Assembly: GCF_001528665.1 (NCBI RefSeq)
Contig: NZ_BBYJ01000024.1
Coordinates: forward strand, 138,093 to 202,092
Direction: 5' to 3'
Origin: Microtetraspora malaysiensis
GTDB lineage: Bacteria; Actinomycetota; Actinomycetes; Streptosporangiales; Streptosporangiaceae
DNA length: 64,000 nucleotides
The notes under the pieces were generated by a model, which saw only the letters and a list, made by a program, of their open reading frames with translations, made no database searches and was not told the origin of the DNA. Below are positions 34,553 to 43,013 of the stretch, one piece after another (positions within the stretch are counted from its first letter, which is position 1; each line of letters begins with the position of its first letter). Position numbers and translations under genes: made by a program.

Positions 34553-34672
34553 GACAGCAGCCTAATGATCTGTCCATTGGCATCGCCATCCCACGGAAAC
34601 CGGCAAAATGCGAACCAGCGCGGCCTTGCCCTGCCAGACAGCAGCTCGCGCGAGAACGCATGCGCCTTCCCA

Positions 34673-35272
34673 TCAGTCCTGCTCGGCGGGTTCGTTCAGG
34701 CGGCGCTTGTAATAGACCCAGGGAGATTCGAAGTCGGAGGGGACGACGCGTTCCCATCCCTGCTCCTCCATCTGGCGCTGACGGCGGCCCGACGGCCACC
34801 ACAGCCGTCGGTGTTCCCACACGTCGGGCGAGGCCTCGACGAGGTGAAAGAGGTAGCCGTAGTCGACGGCATGCCACCCGCGCCGGCCTTCCTTCTCCAA
34901 CGCCTCCATCTCGTTGAAGGCGTGCAGGGGCGTGAGCACCCTGCGGGTGGGGGTGTCCTCCGGCAGCGAGCCCTTGCGGTCGGTGGCCGAGGCGCCGAAA
35001 CGCTGCTGGGCGGCCTGCCGGCTGATGCCCAGCAGCCGTCCGAGGGCATCCCAGCTGTGCCCGGCGCTACGGGCGCCGGTGATCGACTGGCGCAGCAGTC
35101 TGCTGCTCTCCCGCGCGGCGACGCTGGCGGCGGCGACCATGAGCAGGTGGGCGTCCGGGTCGTCGTCGAGCCCCTTGCGCCCCTGCTCGCACGCGGCCAG
35201 CACGGCTTCGGCGACAGCCTCTCGGATGGCGTTCACCTGATCGTCGGTGAGATGGGTCCGTGACTCCGTCAC
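34673..35272 (-). CDS. hypothetical protein with helix-turn-helix-like segment
   Basis: 199 residues, acidic at the start (LTDDQVNAIREAVAEAVLAA) and helical. Residues about 72-92 (SWDALGRLLGISRQAAQQRF) read as a helix-turn-helix of the kind that recognises DNA. The C-terminal third has WHAVDYGYLFHLVEASPDVW and ends in charged residues. The GTG start at 35272 overlaps the stop of the upstream small membrane-protein gene (GTGA), so the two are coupled. I do not recognise a named family; a small regulator paired with a membrane protein is a reasonable inference. Confidence 0.75.
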   Translation of the reverse strand: MTESRTHLTDDQVNAIREAVAEAVLAACEQGRKGLDDDPDAHLLMVAAASVAARESSRLLRQSITGARSAGHSWDALGRLLGISRQAAQQRFGASATDRKGSLPEDTPTRRVLTPLHAFNEMEALEKEGRRGWHAVDYGYLFHLVEASPDVWEHRRLWWPSGRRQRQMEEQGWERVVPSDFESPWVYYKRRLNEPAEQD

Positions 35273-35556
35273 TGCCGGTCCCCCTCATCACCGGCGGTGG
35301 GAGGCAGCGGCTCCAGTTCCTCCAGGCGGGCGGCGTCGGCCGCGTCGGCGGTGCTGGACTCGGCCGCGCGGCGCGCGGCGGAGGCCGCGGTCACCACCCC
35401 CACGATGAAGACCGTGAAGCCGACGACGACGAACAGGACCCACAGCAACGTGCTGTCGAGCGCGGCCTGCAGCGCGAGCAGGGCTCCCATCAGCGGTAGC
35501 AGGACGGCGATGGCCAGAAGCCCCGGCGAGAAGGGCCGAGAGGCGCGACGATTCAT
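35269..35556 (-). CDS. small two-helix membrane protein
   Basis: 95 residues with two hydrophobic helices (GLLAIAVLLPLMGALLALQA; LLWVLFVVVGFTVFIVGVVT) and an acidic, alanine-rich cytoplasmic tail (ADAADAARLEELEPLPP). It overlaps the downstream gene by four bases. Family unknown. Possibly it tethers or modulates the coupled HTH-like protein. Confidence 0.72.
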   Translation of the reverse strand: MNRRASRPFSPGLLAIAVLLPLMGALLALQAALDSTLLWVLFVVVGFTVFIVGVVTAASAARRAAESSTADAADAARLEELEPLPPTAGDEGDRQ

Positions 35557-35636
35557 AGTGTCAAGGATTCATTGACATCCATCCTCTTGTCAAGAGTTCG
35601 TTGACATTCCGGTGGAGCGCCGGCCGCGGCTCCCCC

Positions 35637-36032
35637 TCACGCGTGATGGTTGATCACCTCGTAACACAGCAGCACGTTGTCCGAGCCGCGCCGAGGACGG
35701 GAGTCCAGAAGCCGCATCCGCGGGACCGGCCCGCAACTGAAGACCGGGGCGCCCCCGCCGAGAACGGCGGCACCGACCATCAGGTGCAGTTCGTCGACGA
35801 GCCCGGCGACGAGCAGGTCGTTCCATGGCGTCCGGCTCCCGAACATCAGGATGTTCTCGCCCGGCAGCTCCTTCAGCTTCTCTACGGCCTGATGCGCGTC
35901 CGCCCGTCGCACGATTGTCGTGGTGTCGGTCCACGGCGCCGTGTCGTCCTCGGTCAAGAAGTCGGACACGACGACCTACCGCATCTCGTTGTTGCGCTGA
36001 CCGATCTCACGGTGCAGATCGGGCCTGATCGG
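35637..36032 (-). pseudogene. RibD/dihydrofolate reductase-like protein, truncated with nonsense codon
   Basis: The C-terminal ~110 residues of a RibD-C/DHFR-like reductase are intact: SDFLTEDDTAPWTDTTTIVR, NILMFGSRTPWNDLLVAGLV, DELHLMVGAAVLGGGAPVFS. Upstream the same frame gives GQRNNEMR, then a TAG at 35976-35978, then VVVSDFL, so a stop interrupts the protein. The frame loses similarity about 60 bases before the ISL3 element, and the N-terminal ~80 residues that bind NADPH are gone. The truncation by or before the insertion is a plausible history. Confidence 0.7.
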
Positions 36033-36097
36033 GGTCGAGGCCTGACTGCCCACGCTCGCGGGGCCCGGGATGGGGCCGGCCTCTTGAGGGAGCTCAC

Positions 36098-37489
36098 GGC
36101 TCCCGTTGAGCATTTCTGTTGTCTACGCAGAAGATCACAACAGAAGAGCCGCGAGCATGGTCAACAATACGACCCGGCTGCTGGGCCTGGAGGACCTGGC
36201 TGTCGTCGACGTCCTTTCAGCAGATGAAGGGGCCGACGGGCCAATCGTGCACCTGGTCACCGCTGACGAGCAGGCCCGGGCCTGCCCAGAGTGCGGGGTG
36301 TCCGCGGTCCGGATCAAGGAGTGGGTGACCACTCGCCCGCGTGACCTGCCGGCCGCTGGACGGCGCTGTGACCTGCGCTGGCGCAAACGCCGCTGGTACT
36401 GCGACGAGCAGACCTGCCCCAGAGGGACGTTCGCCGAACACGTCGCCCAGGTCCCCGCCCGCGCCCGGCTGACCCGACGATTGCGCCAGGCCGCCGGGAC
36501 AGCAGTCGCCGACGGCGGGAGGACGATCGTGCAGTCTGCTCGAGACCATGGCGTGTCCTGGCCGGTGGTCTGTGCGGCGTTCACCGCGCACGCCGCCCGC
36601 GGCCTGCCTGACCAGCCCGCCCCGTCACGGTGCTGGGGATCGATGAGATCCGCCGTGGCCGACCCCGCTGGACGTGGGACGATCCCGCCGGCAGCTGGCA
36701 GACCGTCGTGGATCGATGGCACGTCGGCTTCGTCGATATCTCCGGCGGGCAAGGGCTGCTCGGCCAGTTCGAAGGCCGCACCAGCGCCGCCGTCACCGGC
36801 TGGCTCGGCCACCGCAGCCAGGCCTGGCGTGATGGCGTGGCGTTCGTCGCGATCGACATGTGCACCGTCTTCAAATCCGCCATCCGCACCGCGCTACCTC
36901 AAGCCAGGCTCGTGGTCGATCATTTTCACGTGGTCCAGTTGGCCGATCAGGCCGTCACTGAGGTCCGCCGCCGCGTCACCGTTCAGGTCCGGGGCAGGCG
37001 TGGGCGCAAGGGCAGCCGCGAATGGGAACTGCGTAACCGGCTGACACGATCAGCTCCTCCCGGGTGCGCGGCTCGCAGCTCGACCGATGGTCGATGACCC
37101 GATGGCGTTGCCGAAGCGGCTCGGAGTGCCGATCCTGGCCGCGTGGAACGCCAAGGAGGACCTTCTTGACCTGCTCGTTGGCGCGCACACATCCCGCTCG
37201 TGCCGTTATCGCCGACCGGCTGTTCCGCTTCTACGACGGCTGCGCGGCCTCCGGCCAGCCCGAACTCGAGCGACTGGCGAGCACGGTCGAGGCCTGGTGG
37301 CCTGAAATCCTCGCGTTCATCCAGACAGGCATCACCAACGCGTGCTCTGAAGGGACCAACCGCGTGATCAAGACGGTCACCCGCGACGCGTACGGGTTCC
37401 GTAATCCCGAGAACCAGCGGTTACGTACCCGCTGCGCCACTACCCGACGAAGCCGCGGACTCCTTGATCCCGCTTAACTTCGAAGAGCC
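36098..37489 (+). mobile_element. ISL3-family insertion sequence, decayed
   Basis: About 1.39 kb, the size expected of ISL3 elements. The left end begins GGCTCCCGTTGAGC and the right end, read inward on the other strand, begins GGCTCTTCGAAGTT, sharing GGCTC then diverging, so the ends are tentative. No 8-bp target duplication is evident (GAGCTCAC on the left, GCTATCGG on the right). The single transposase gene is frameshifted, so the element is immobile on its own. Confidence 0.65.
36157..37477 (+). pseudogene. ISL3-family transposase with several frameshifts
   Basis: The protein text is complete but spread over frames. The first part (from ATG 36157) has the zinc-finger segment ACPECGVSAVRIKEWVTTRP and RRWYCDEQTCPRGTFAEHV. 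Near 36620 it shifts to the frame with VLGIDEIRRGRPRWTWDDPA, AIDMCTVFKSAIRTALPQAR and VVDHFHVVQLADQAV, carrying DDE-type acidic residues. Further shifts occur near 37040-37090 and 37180-37200 before ITNACSEGTNRVIKTVTRDA and YGFRNPENQRLR. At least three indels argue for real decay. Confidence 0.85.
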
Positions 37490-38060
37490 GCTATCGGTCG
37501 TAAGCCGCTACGCGCCCTCCCGCTGATCACATAGCGTCACGACCGGCAATCAACAGCCGACTTTGAAATCGCCCTGTGAAGTTCCCGAGCCAGTAAAGGA
37601 GCTTCGCAAAAAGATTTCAGTCAGAAACAAGCAAGGCAAGTCTCAAGCTTCGGCTTCAGTCCGAAGGCGCGAGCCCCTTTCATACAGCTCCGGCTGATCC
37701 AGCAAAGCACTACCAGGCTTGGCATCGCAATCGGTCAGACTGGCCCGCCAGCCAGATGCACAGTAAGAGAGATTTGCACCGCTCAAGGATAGGTGAACGG
37801 GAGCCGGTCTCCCAAGCGGGTGAGTTCGTGCGGCGAGAACGTGCCACACGGACGTCCCCGAACACCTCCGAAGCGATTCTTTACCAGATATTTCACGCAG
37901 GGAGTGATGTGATCTTTTTGGCCAACCATGGCAGGCGATTGGATAGATCCGGCGTCACGCCGAGGGCCGTGCGATAAGATTTGAACCCTGCGGCAATATT
38001 TCCAACCGAAATAAATTTAGATGACTTGTTGGAATTTCCGTATACGCGTCGGGGGATTTC
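37490..38060. other. less GC-rich intergenic region
   Basis: About 570 bases after the IS element with noticeably more A and T than the rest (for example 37595-37640 and 37980-38040). Short frames such as the minus frame at 37643-37849 carry no recognised motif. It is probably flanking DNA of the insertion plus the promoter of the ferredoxin-like gene. Confidence 0.45.
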
Positions 38061-38567
38061 GTGGACCATGCGGATGATGATAAAGGGGGCGTTCGTCGCA
38101 ATGAATCACCGCGGGGAATCGCGCAGAGGTCACATGAAATCCTTTCGGTGCTCCGGTCCGCCGACCGAAACCGCGGCTGCCTGATCACGGTGTGCCGAGG
38201 CTGTTGCTGCGGCACGGAGCGGAAGCACCCCGACGTCGATCACCAGGGTCAGGTAAACCTGCTCAACAGGGGCCTGAATGCCCCTTGCCGCATCCGGTTC
38301 AGCGAGTGCCTCGGGCCCTGCCTGCAGTCGAATGTCGTGATCGTCAGCCCATCGGCGTACGGACGCCTTGCGGGCGGCCGCCCGATCTGGCTAGGTCTTG
38401 TCCTGGACAACGCCGTCATCGAGGACATCCTCGTCTGGGTAAACGCCGGCGGTCCCGGAATAGTAGATCTGCCGCCCATTTTGGAGTTACACGCGTTCAA
38501 ATATGTGCGACGCCGACACGAAACCACCGAGCCTGGAAATAGTGCGAGCCTTCCCGGCAAGATCTAA
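38061..38567 (+). CDS. [2Fe-2S] thioredoxin-like ferredoxin
   Basis: 168 residues. Residues about 45-52 read CRGCCCGTE and a second pair sits in SECLGPCLQSNVVIVSP, the C...C...CxxxC spacing of thioredoxin-fold [2Fe-2S] ferredoxins. GRPIWLGLVLDNAVIEDIL is the segment following the cluster. The first ~40 residues are poorly conserved looking; GTG 38061 is taken because GGGGGA precedes it, but a later start is possible. Cytoplasmic electron carrier or sulfide/metal-related role; no redox partner gene is adjacent. Confidence 0.72.
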   Translation: MDHADDDKGGVRRNESPRGIAQRSHEILSVLRSADRNRGCLITVCRGCCCGTERKHPDVDHQGQVNLLNRGLNAPCRIRFSECLGPCLQSNVVIVSPSAYGRLAGGRPIWLGLVLDNAVIEDILVWVNAGGPGIVDLPPILELHAFKYVRRRHETTEPGNSASLPGKI

Positions 38568-38675
38568 CGCGCGGAACCGGAAAGGATATTTTGGGCTTGC
38601 CCTCATACGTCGCGGGGATACCTGAAGTGCTTAAGGAATCTCAAGCGACTTCTCGATCGTTCGGAGAGAAAGCCC

Positions 38676-38987
38676 ATGGTCGAGTTCGAGAAAAGACTGG
38701 CATGCGTCATCGCGTCGGACGGCTCCGTAGTTCGCGGTTACCTGATCGATGGATGCCAATTCGACGGAACCAACACGTACACCCTCCGCTGGAAAGTTCC
38801 GCTCCAGGGCGAGGCGAAGACAAACTTCGCTGGCACGATCGGCAGCGTCGAGGCCGAACCGGTCCGGCCTGGGTTGATCACGGTTGGCCTGGGGGGCACG
38901 CCGAGCGAAATGAAGGTGCACACCTTCGACGTGGACGGCACGCCTGCGCCGCGGTCGTTCCACCTGGTCTGCTTCCGGGATCAGTAA
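38676..38987 (+). CDS. small conserved-looking hypothetical protein
   Basis: 103 residues starting MVEFEKRLACVIASDGSVVR after GGAGAG. Predominantly beta by pattern (YTLRWKVPLQGEAKTNFAGT; MKVHTFDVDGTPAPRSFHLV), without membrane segments. It follows the ferredoxin gene by 108 bases and may share its transcript. No family recognised. Confidence 0.6.
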   Translation: MVEFEKRLACVIASDGSVVRGYLIDGCQFDGTNTYTLRWKVPLQGEAKTNFAGTIGSVEAEPVRPGLITVGLGGTPSEMKVHTFDVDGTPAPRSFHLVCFRDQ

Positions 38988-39339
38988 ACGCAGGCTTCCG
39001 GGGACCCCGAGCCTATGCGTGACGACAGGTTTTTAATTCAGCGAGGGGACGAGGTATGTGCGCTAACTACGCACACGGCGGATCGACTCTGCCCTGAACA
39101 CGTCCCGGTTCGCCGCGAAGTGAGTCGCCGCTGTCTTCCGAATCTCGTTCGCCTGCTCGGCTCAACGTCACACCGTAGCCTCCCAAACTCCGCTGACTCC
39201 TGCGTTGCGGTTCCCGACCCGGACTCGGCATGGTCACTGTGGGTGATACGGATGTTCCGGATGGATAGGAACGCTGCATGACCAGCGTGGAACATCCCAT
39301 GAACTCCCAGCCAGTCGACGACCGGGGGCGCTAGAGCAC
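38988..39339. other. intergenic region, nothing supported
   Basis: About 350 bases with short frames on both strands and no recognisable protein, RNA structure or repeat. It precedes the DUF1275 gene. Confidence 0.4.
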
Positions 39340-40044
39340 ATGACCGACTCCCAGCGCCCGGGCGGTCACCGTCTCACTCTGCTGGCCGTCATCCTCACCG
39401 TCGGCGCAGGAGCCGTGGATGCCGCCTGCTTCATTCGGCTCGGCGGAGTGTTCAGCAGTGTGGTCACCGGCAATCTCGTGCTGCTGGGGTACGCGATCAG
39501 CGGACTGATCATGGATGTGGCCTTACGCACCGTCGTCGCCGTCGGCGGATATATCTCCGGAGTCGCCATTGGCACTGGCATTACGGGCCCCCCGAAGGAG
39601 GACATGCCGATTTGGCCGGTCAAGGTAACGATGGCACTCATGCTCGAGTTCGCATGTCTGATCTTGTTCTCAACCGGCTGGGTGCTGACGGGAGGACGTC
39701 CTGATGGGATCGTCGCCTTCGCTCTCCTTGCACTGGCCGCGGTCGCTATGGGATTGCAGAGTGCTGCGATGCGAGGGCTTGGGGGACATGCCGCCCTGTC
39801 CACCACTTACCTGACAGGAACCCTGACCGGGTTGGTCGCCGCAATGCTGATGCCGCGGCGGAGCGGCCGTCTGGACTCCCGCGGGATGGCCATCCTGGCA
39901 GCGCTCACCATTGGAGCGGCCATCGGCTCCCTGCTCGTCGTTAACGCCCCGCCCGTTTACCCGATTGTCCCACTAGTCATGCTGGGATCCGTCATAGCGG
40001 CTGCAGTCATACGGCGTGCCCGGGAAAGCGCCGATTCCTCGTGA
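39340..40044 (+). CDS. DUF1275 (YoaK-like) membrane protein
   Basis: 234 residues with about six helices. AVDAACFIRLGGVFSSVVTG followed by NLVLLGYAI is the family hallmark (a GxxDxxxF-type start and F/V-x-TGN motif). MGLQSAAMRGLGGHAALSTT with YLTGTLTGL matches the conserved central helix pair. DUF1275 proteins are unassigned inner-membrane proteins, sometimes near transporters. It is probably monocistronic. Confidence 0.85.
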   Translation: MTDSQRPGGHRLTLLAVILTVGAGAVDAACFIRLGGVFSSVVTGNLVLLGYAISGLIMDVALRTVVAVGGYISGVAIGTGITGPPKEDMPIWPVKVTMALMLEFACLILFSTGWVLTGGRPDGIVAFALLALAAVAMGLQSAAMRGLGGHAALSTTYLTGTLTGLVAAMLMPRRSGRLDSRGMAILAALTIGAAIGSLLVVNAPPVYPIVPLVMLGSVIAAAVIRRARESADSS

Positions 40045-40560
40045 CGACGGTTCGGCTCACTTCGATCTATGAGAGCTACCGCGTCGCCGTTCGGCAGACT
40101 CGGGACTGCTAGCCGCCGGCAGGTGAGCACCTCCTCGATCTGGACCCAGAGTCCTGGTGAAAGACCGTGCCGCCCCTGCCGGTAGCCGGGTGAGTTGATC
40201 GCTGATGGGATGCCGTGTCGCCCCCTGGGCGTGAGCACTGATTCATTACCGCACCGGGCCCGCGTCTTGAGTCGTACCTGATCACCGTTCGGATGTTCGG
40301 CCGGGCCCTAGTTATGCACCACCGAGTTCACCAGACCCGCTATCAAGCGTCGGCACGACTGGGGCTCAGTGCAGGGGGGAAGACTTTGCCCGCCGCGTGC
40401 CTCGCCTCGTCCGCCCTCGAGGAAGGAACAGGACTCCGCTTCGCGAACATCCTGCCGTCAGATCTCACCGGCAGGGTCCCGACGTACGCCTACGCGCTCT
40501 TCCAGCTCACCTTCCCGAACACACGGGCCGCCGCGGGCAGCTCACCGCGGCGCCCCGGTT
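40045..40560. other. intergenic region between convergent genes
   Basis: About 515 bases between the DUF1275 gene and the 3' end of the cobalt transporter gene. Frames at 39957-40238 (minus) and 40293-40595 (plus) are open but have no recognised motif and the latter overlaps the transporter gene antisense. I see no gene here. Confidence 0.4.
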
Positions 40561-41676
40561 CTACCGGCCGAGGGCGGACGTCTCCGCCTCCGTGAACCGC
40601 TCCTCGAGCCGGAACATGTGCCAGTAGCCGATCGACGCGGCCCAGACGACGACGAACAGGCCCACGATGACGAAGCCGATGTTGTTGAGGTTCAGGCCGG
40701 CGATCCACGTCGTCACCGCGTTGTCCAGGCCGAGGCTGTCGCGCAGGATCCCGATGAGCTCGATGGATCCGATGATGAGCGCGACGGCCACCGAGAGCCC
40801 GGTGATGGTGATGTTGTAGTAGACCTTGCGGGCCGGCTTGGCGAACGCCCAGCCGTATGCGAAGTTCATGAAGGTGCCGTCGATCGTGTCGAGCAGCGTC
40901 ATCCCGGCGGCGAACAGCAGCGGCAACACGAGAATCACATGCCAGGGCAGGCCGCCGACCGCGCCGGTCCCGGCAAGCACGAGCATGGTGACCTCGGTCG
41001 CGGTGTCGAATCCCAGCCCGAACAGCAGCCCGAGCGGAAACATCTGCGCCGGATGGCGGATGGACCGGGTGAGCCGGCCGAGGAAGCGGTTGAGGAATCC
41101 ACGGCTGTCGAGCCGTGCCTCCAGCTCGGCCTCGTCGAATTCACCCCGCCGCATCTTCCGGAAGACCTTCACGATGCCGATCAGGGGCGCCAGGTTGAGC
41201 ACGCCGATGAGGCAAAGGAACCCGGCTGAGACGCTGGTTCCTATGAGGCTGAGCACGTGGTGCGTCATCGACGTATCCGACGTCAGCCGGCCGAGCCCGT
41301 GGGCTCCCGCCATGATGACCAACGCGAGGATCATGACGACGCTGGAGTGTCCCAGCGCGAACCAGAACCCGACCGACACCGGCCGTCGCCCGCCGTCGTT
41401 CATGAGCTTGCGCGTGGTGTTGTCGATCGCCGCGAGGTGATCCGCGTCGAACGCGTGACGCAGGCCGAGGGTATACGCCGTGACGCCAAGCCCGAATCCG
41501 AAGACCTGGGAGCCGATCGTGTAGTGCCCGGGAAGCACGCCGAGCAGCAGCGTCCCCCAGGCGGCGACATGAAGAAGGACGATCACCGCGAAGATCGCGC
41601 CGAAGCGGGTCCAGTCGCTTCGGGTGATGCCGTTTCCGGAGTTCGCGGTGACCGTCCCTGCCCTGTGTGGGGGCAC
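40561..41676 (-). CDS. NiCoT-family cobalt/nickel transporter (NhlF-like)
   Basis: 371 residues with eight membrane helices. The metal signature in helix 2 is LGLRHAFDADHLAAIDN (HX4DH). Other family motifs are FFALGHSS-like FWFALGHSSVV, GLLFGLGFDTATEV and the helix-5/6 region LPLLFAAGMTLLDTIDG. NiCoT permeases import Ni2+ or Co2+; placement as the last gene of an operon for a cobalt hydratase-type enzyme (41678-43444) marks it as a cobalt importer like NhlF of Rhodococcus. The GTG start lies one base past the preceding stop. Confidence 0.92.
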   Translation of the reverse strand: MPPHRAGTVTANSGNGITRSDWTRFGAIFAVIVLLHVAAWGTLLLGVLPGHYTIGSQVFGFGLGVTAYTLGLRHAFDADHLAAIDNTTRKLMNDGGRRPVSVGFWFALGHSSVVMILALVIMAGAHGLGRLTSDTSMTHHVLSLIGTSVSAGFLCLIGVLNLAPLIGIVKVFRKMRRGEFDEAELEARLDSRGFLNRFLGRLTRSIRHPAQMFPLGLLFGLGFDTATEVTMLVLAGTGAVGGLPWHVILVLPLLFAAGMTLLDTIDGTFMNFAYGWAFAKPARKVYYNITITGLSVAVALIIGSIELIGILRDSLGLDNAVTTWIAGLNLNNIGFVIVGLFVVVWAASIGYWHMFRLEERFTEAETSALGR

Positions 41677-41677
41677 G

Positions 41678-42013
41678 TCACTCCCTTTCCAGGCGCGCGC
41701 GCACCTCTTTCATCTTGGACTTGAGCTCGTCCTGGTCGATGACGCTCCTATCCATGAGCGAGTGCGCGACCACCACCACGGAGCGCGCGTGGACCGGGAA
41801 CCGGCTGTAGACGGTCTCTCCGAGACGGTCCTCGGCCTGGCGTCGCTCCAGGTTGTCCAGGGAGCCTCTCCAGGAGAGGCACTCGCAGGTCGCCTGCATG
41901 GCCGACTCCCAGGGAGCGGGCACCCGCTCGCCGCACTGCAGGGCGGTGTCGGTCCTCTCGTCGGCGGCGTCGAGGGCGTCCAGCAGCACCTCGTACGGCT
42001 TGGCCTCGCTCAC
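41678..42013 (-). CDS. P15K/nitrile hydratase activator-like protein
   Basis: 111 residues resembling the N-terminal part of nitrile hydratase beta subunits: PWESAMQATCECLSWRGSLD, RRQAEDRLGETVYSRFPVHA and VVVVAHSLMDRSVIDQDEL. Small proteins of this kind (P15K in the thiocyanate hydrolase operon, NhlE-type activators in Rhodococcus) carry the cobalt-loaded alpha-type subunit and help insert metal and oxidise the cysteines. Its start overlaps the stop of the metal-binding subunit gene (ATGA) and it precedes the cobalt transporter. It parallels the beta-N-like subunit at 43013 (TCECL-x-WRG in both). Activator rather than structural subunit is inferred from position. Confidence 0.78.
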   Translation of the reverse strand: MSEAKPYEVLLDALDAADERTDTALQCGERVPAPWESAMQATCECLSWRGSLDNLERRQAEDRLGETVYSRFPVHARSVVVVAHSLMDRSVIDQDELKSKMKEVRARLERE

Positions 42014-42717
42014 TTCCGGCCCCCCTTGCCCTTGGCCTGGGAGGGCGTCGCCTGCGACGGCACCTGCTGGGCGGTCCAGTCAGGACGTGGAAGCGCCACA
42101 CCGATCATGCAGTCGCGGGTGACGATGGCGGCGAGCTGCTCCTCGCTCCAGCCCTCGGTTCCTTCGGGGCGCATGGGCATCACCATGAACCGGGACTTCT
42201 GGTTGGAGTCGTGTACGCGCACCTCGACGTCCGGAGAGAGGTGCAGGCCGAACTCGGCGAGGACCTCGCGCGGCCAGCGGACCATCCGGCGGCGGTAGTT
42301 CGGCGTCCGGTACCAGTCCGGAGACATCCCGAGCACGGGTCGCGGATAGCAGGAGCAGAGAGTGCAGACGATCACGTTGTGCAGCTTCGGCGTGTTCTCC
42401 AGCACGTAGAAGAAGGTGTAGTCGCTGGGCGTCCCCTGGCCGGTCGGCTCCAGCCAGTTGAGCCCCACTTCCTTGCACGCCTCCGTGCCGTTCGTCAGCA
42501 ACCGCTCCTTGAACGCGGGATCGACCCAGGCCTTGGCGACGAGCTTGGAGCCGCCGTGCGGCCCGCGGCTCTCCGCCCATTCCGAGAACCTGCGGTGGTC
42601 CTCGGCGGAGAACAGCCCCTTCTCGATCGCAAGTTCACGCACCGCGAGCTCGAGCACCTCGAACTCGCTTAGCTGCCCCGATTCCTGGATCGGTGCGTGG
42701 CCGTGCGTCGTGCTCAT
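42010..42717 (-). CDS. scnC: cobalt-binding subunit of thiocyanate hydrolase/nitrile hydratase (gamma/alpha type)
   Basis: 235 residues, similar in size to the 243-residue thiocyanate hydrolase gamma subunit. The metal site is VCTLCSCY with Cys118, Cys121 and Cys123; CTLC (not CSLC) marks the cobalt type, with the last two cysteines normally oxidised to sulfinic and sulfenic acid. Arg126 follows in CYPRPVLG. Nitrile hydratases usually have Trp there, and as I recall thiocyanate hydrolase has Arg, which favours SCN- hydrolysis to carbonyl sulfide and ammonia. Overlaps both neighbours by four bases. A three-subunit nitrile hydratase such as the toyocamycin enzyme remains an alternative. Confidence 0.85.
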   Translation of the reverse strand: MSTTHGHAPIQESGQLSEFEVLELAVRELAIEKGLFSAEDHRRFSEWAESRGPHGGSKLVAKAWVDPAFKERLLTNGTEACKEVGLNWLEPTGQGTPSDYTFFYVLENTPKLHNVIVCTLCSCYPRPVLGMSPDWYRTPNYRRRMVRWPREVLAEFGLHLSPDVEVRVHDSNQKSRFMVMPMRPEGTEGWSEEQLAAIVTRDCMIGVALPRPDWTAQQVPSQATPSQAKGKGGRK

Positions 42718-43013
42718 TTACGCTCCTTACCGGCTGGCATCAGCCAGCTTTCCGAGAATTCCGATTCGAGCGTGTCGACGTCGAATCCGGTGTAGTCCGG
42801 CCAGAGCTCCTTCTGGTTGAACCGGACAACGTAGAACGGCTCATGGCGGCCGTTCTCGAGAATGCCGAACGCCTCGTCCTCCGGAACTATCCATTCCGGC
42901 CGGGTGTCGACGACGGTGCCCGTGCTCCCGCGGGCGTAGCCCTGGGTGCGGGTGTGGAACAGGGTCGTCGCGTCACGTACGGTTACCCGGTCGCCGATCT
43001 TGTATCGGCCCAT
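42714..43013 (-). CDS. scnA: thiocyanate hydrolase/nitrile hydratase subunit, beta C-terminal half
   Basis: 99 residues forming the SH3-like barrel of nitrile hydratase beta C-termini: GRYKIGDRVTVRDATTLFHT, RTQGYARGSTGTVVDTRPEW, FYVVRFNQKELWPDY. In ordinary nitrile hydratases this is fused to an N-terminal domain; here, as in Thiobacillus thioparus thiocyanate hydrolase, the two halves are separate genes in the order N-half, C-half, metal subunit. The ATG at 43013 overlaps the previous stop by one base (TGATG) and its stop overlaps the next start. Confidence 0.82.
   Translation of the reverse strand: MGRYKIGDRVTVRDATTLFHTRTQGYARGSTGTVVDTRPEWIVPEDEAFGILENGRHEPFYVVRFNQKELWPDYTGFDVDTLESEFSESWLMPAGKERK

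Noticed and set aside
40293-40595. A possible small plus-strand gene in the 40.0-40.5 kb gap.
   Set aside because: The frame runs into the antisense of the cobalt transporter and has no start signal or motif.
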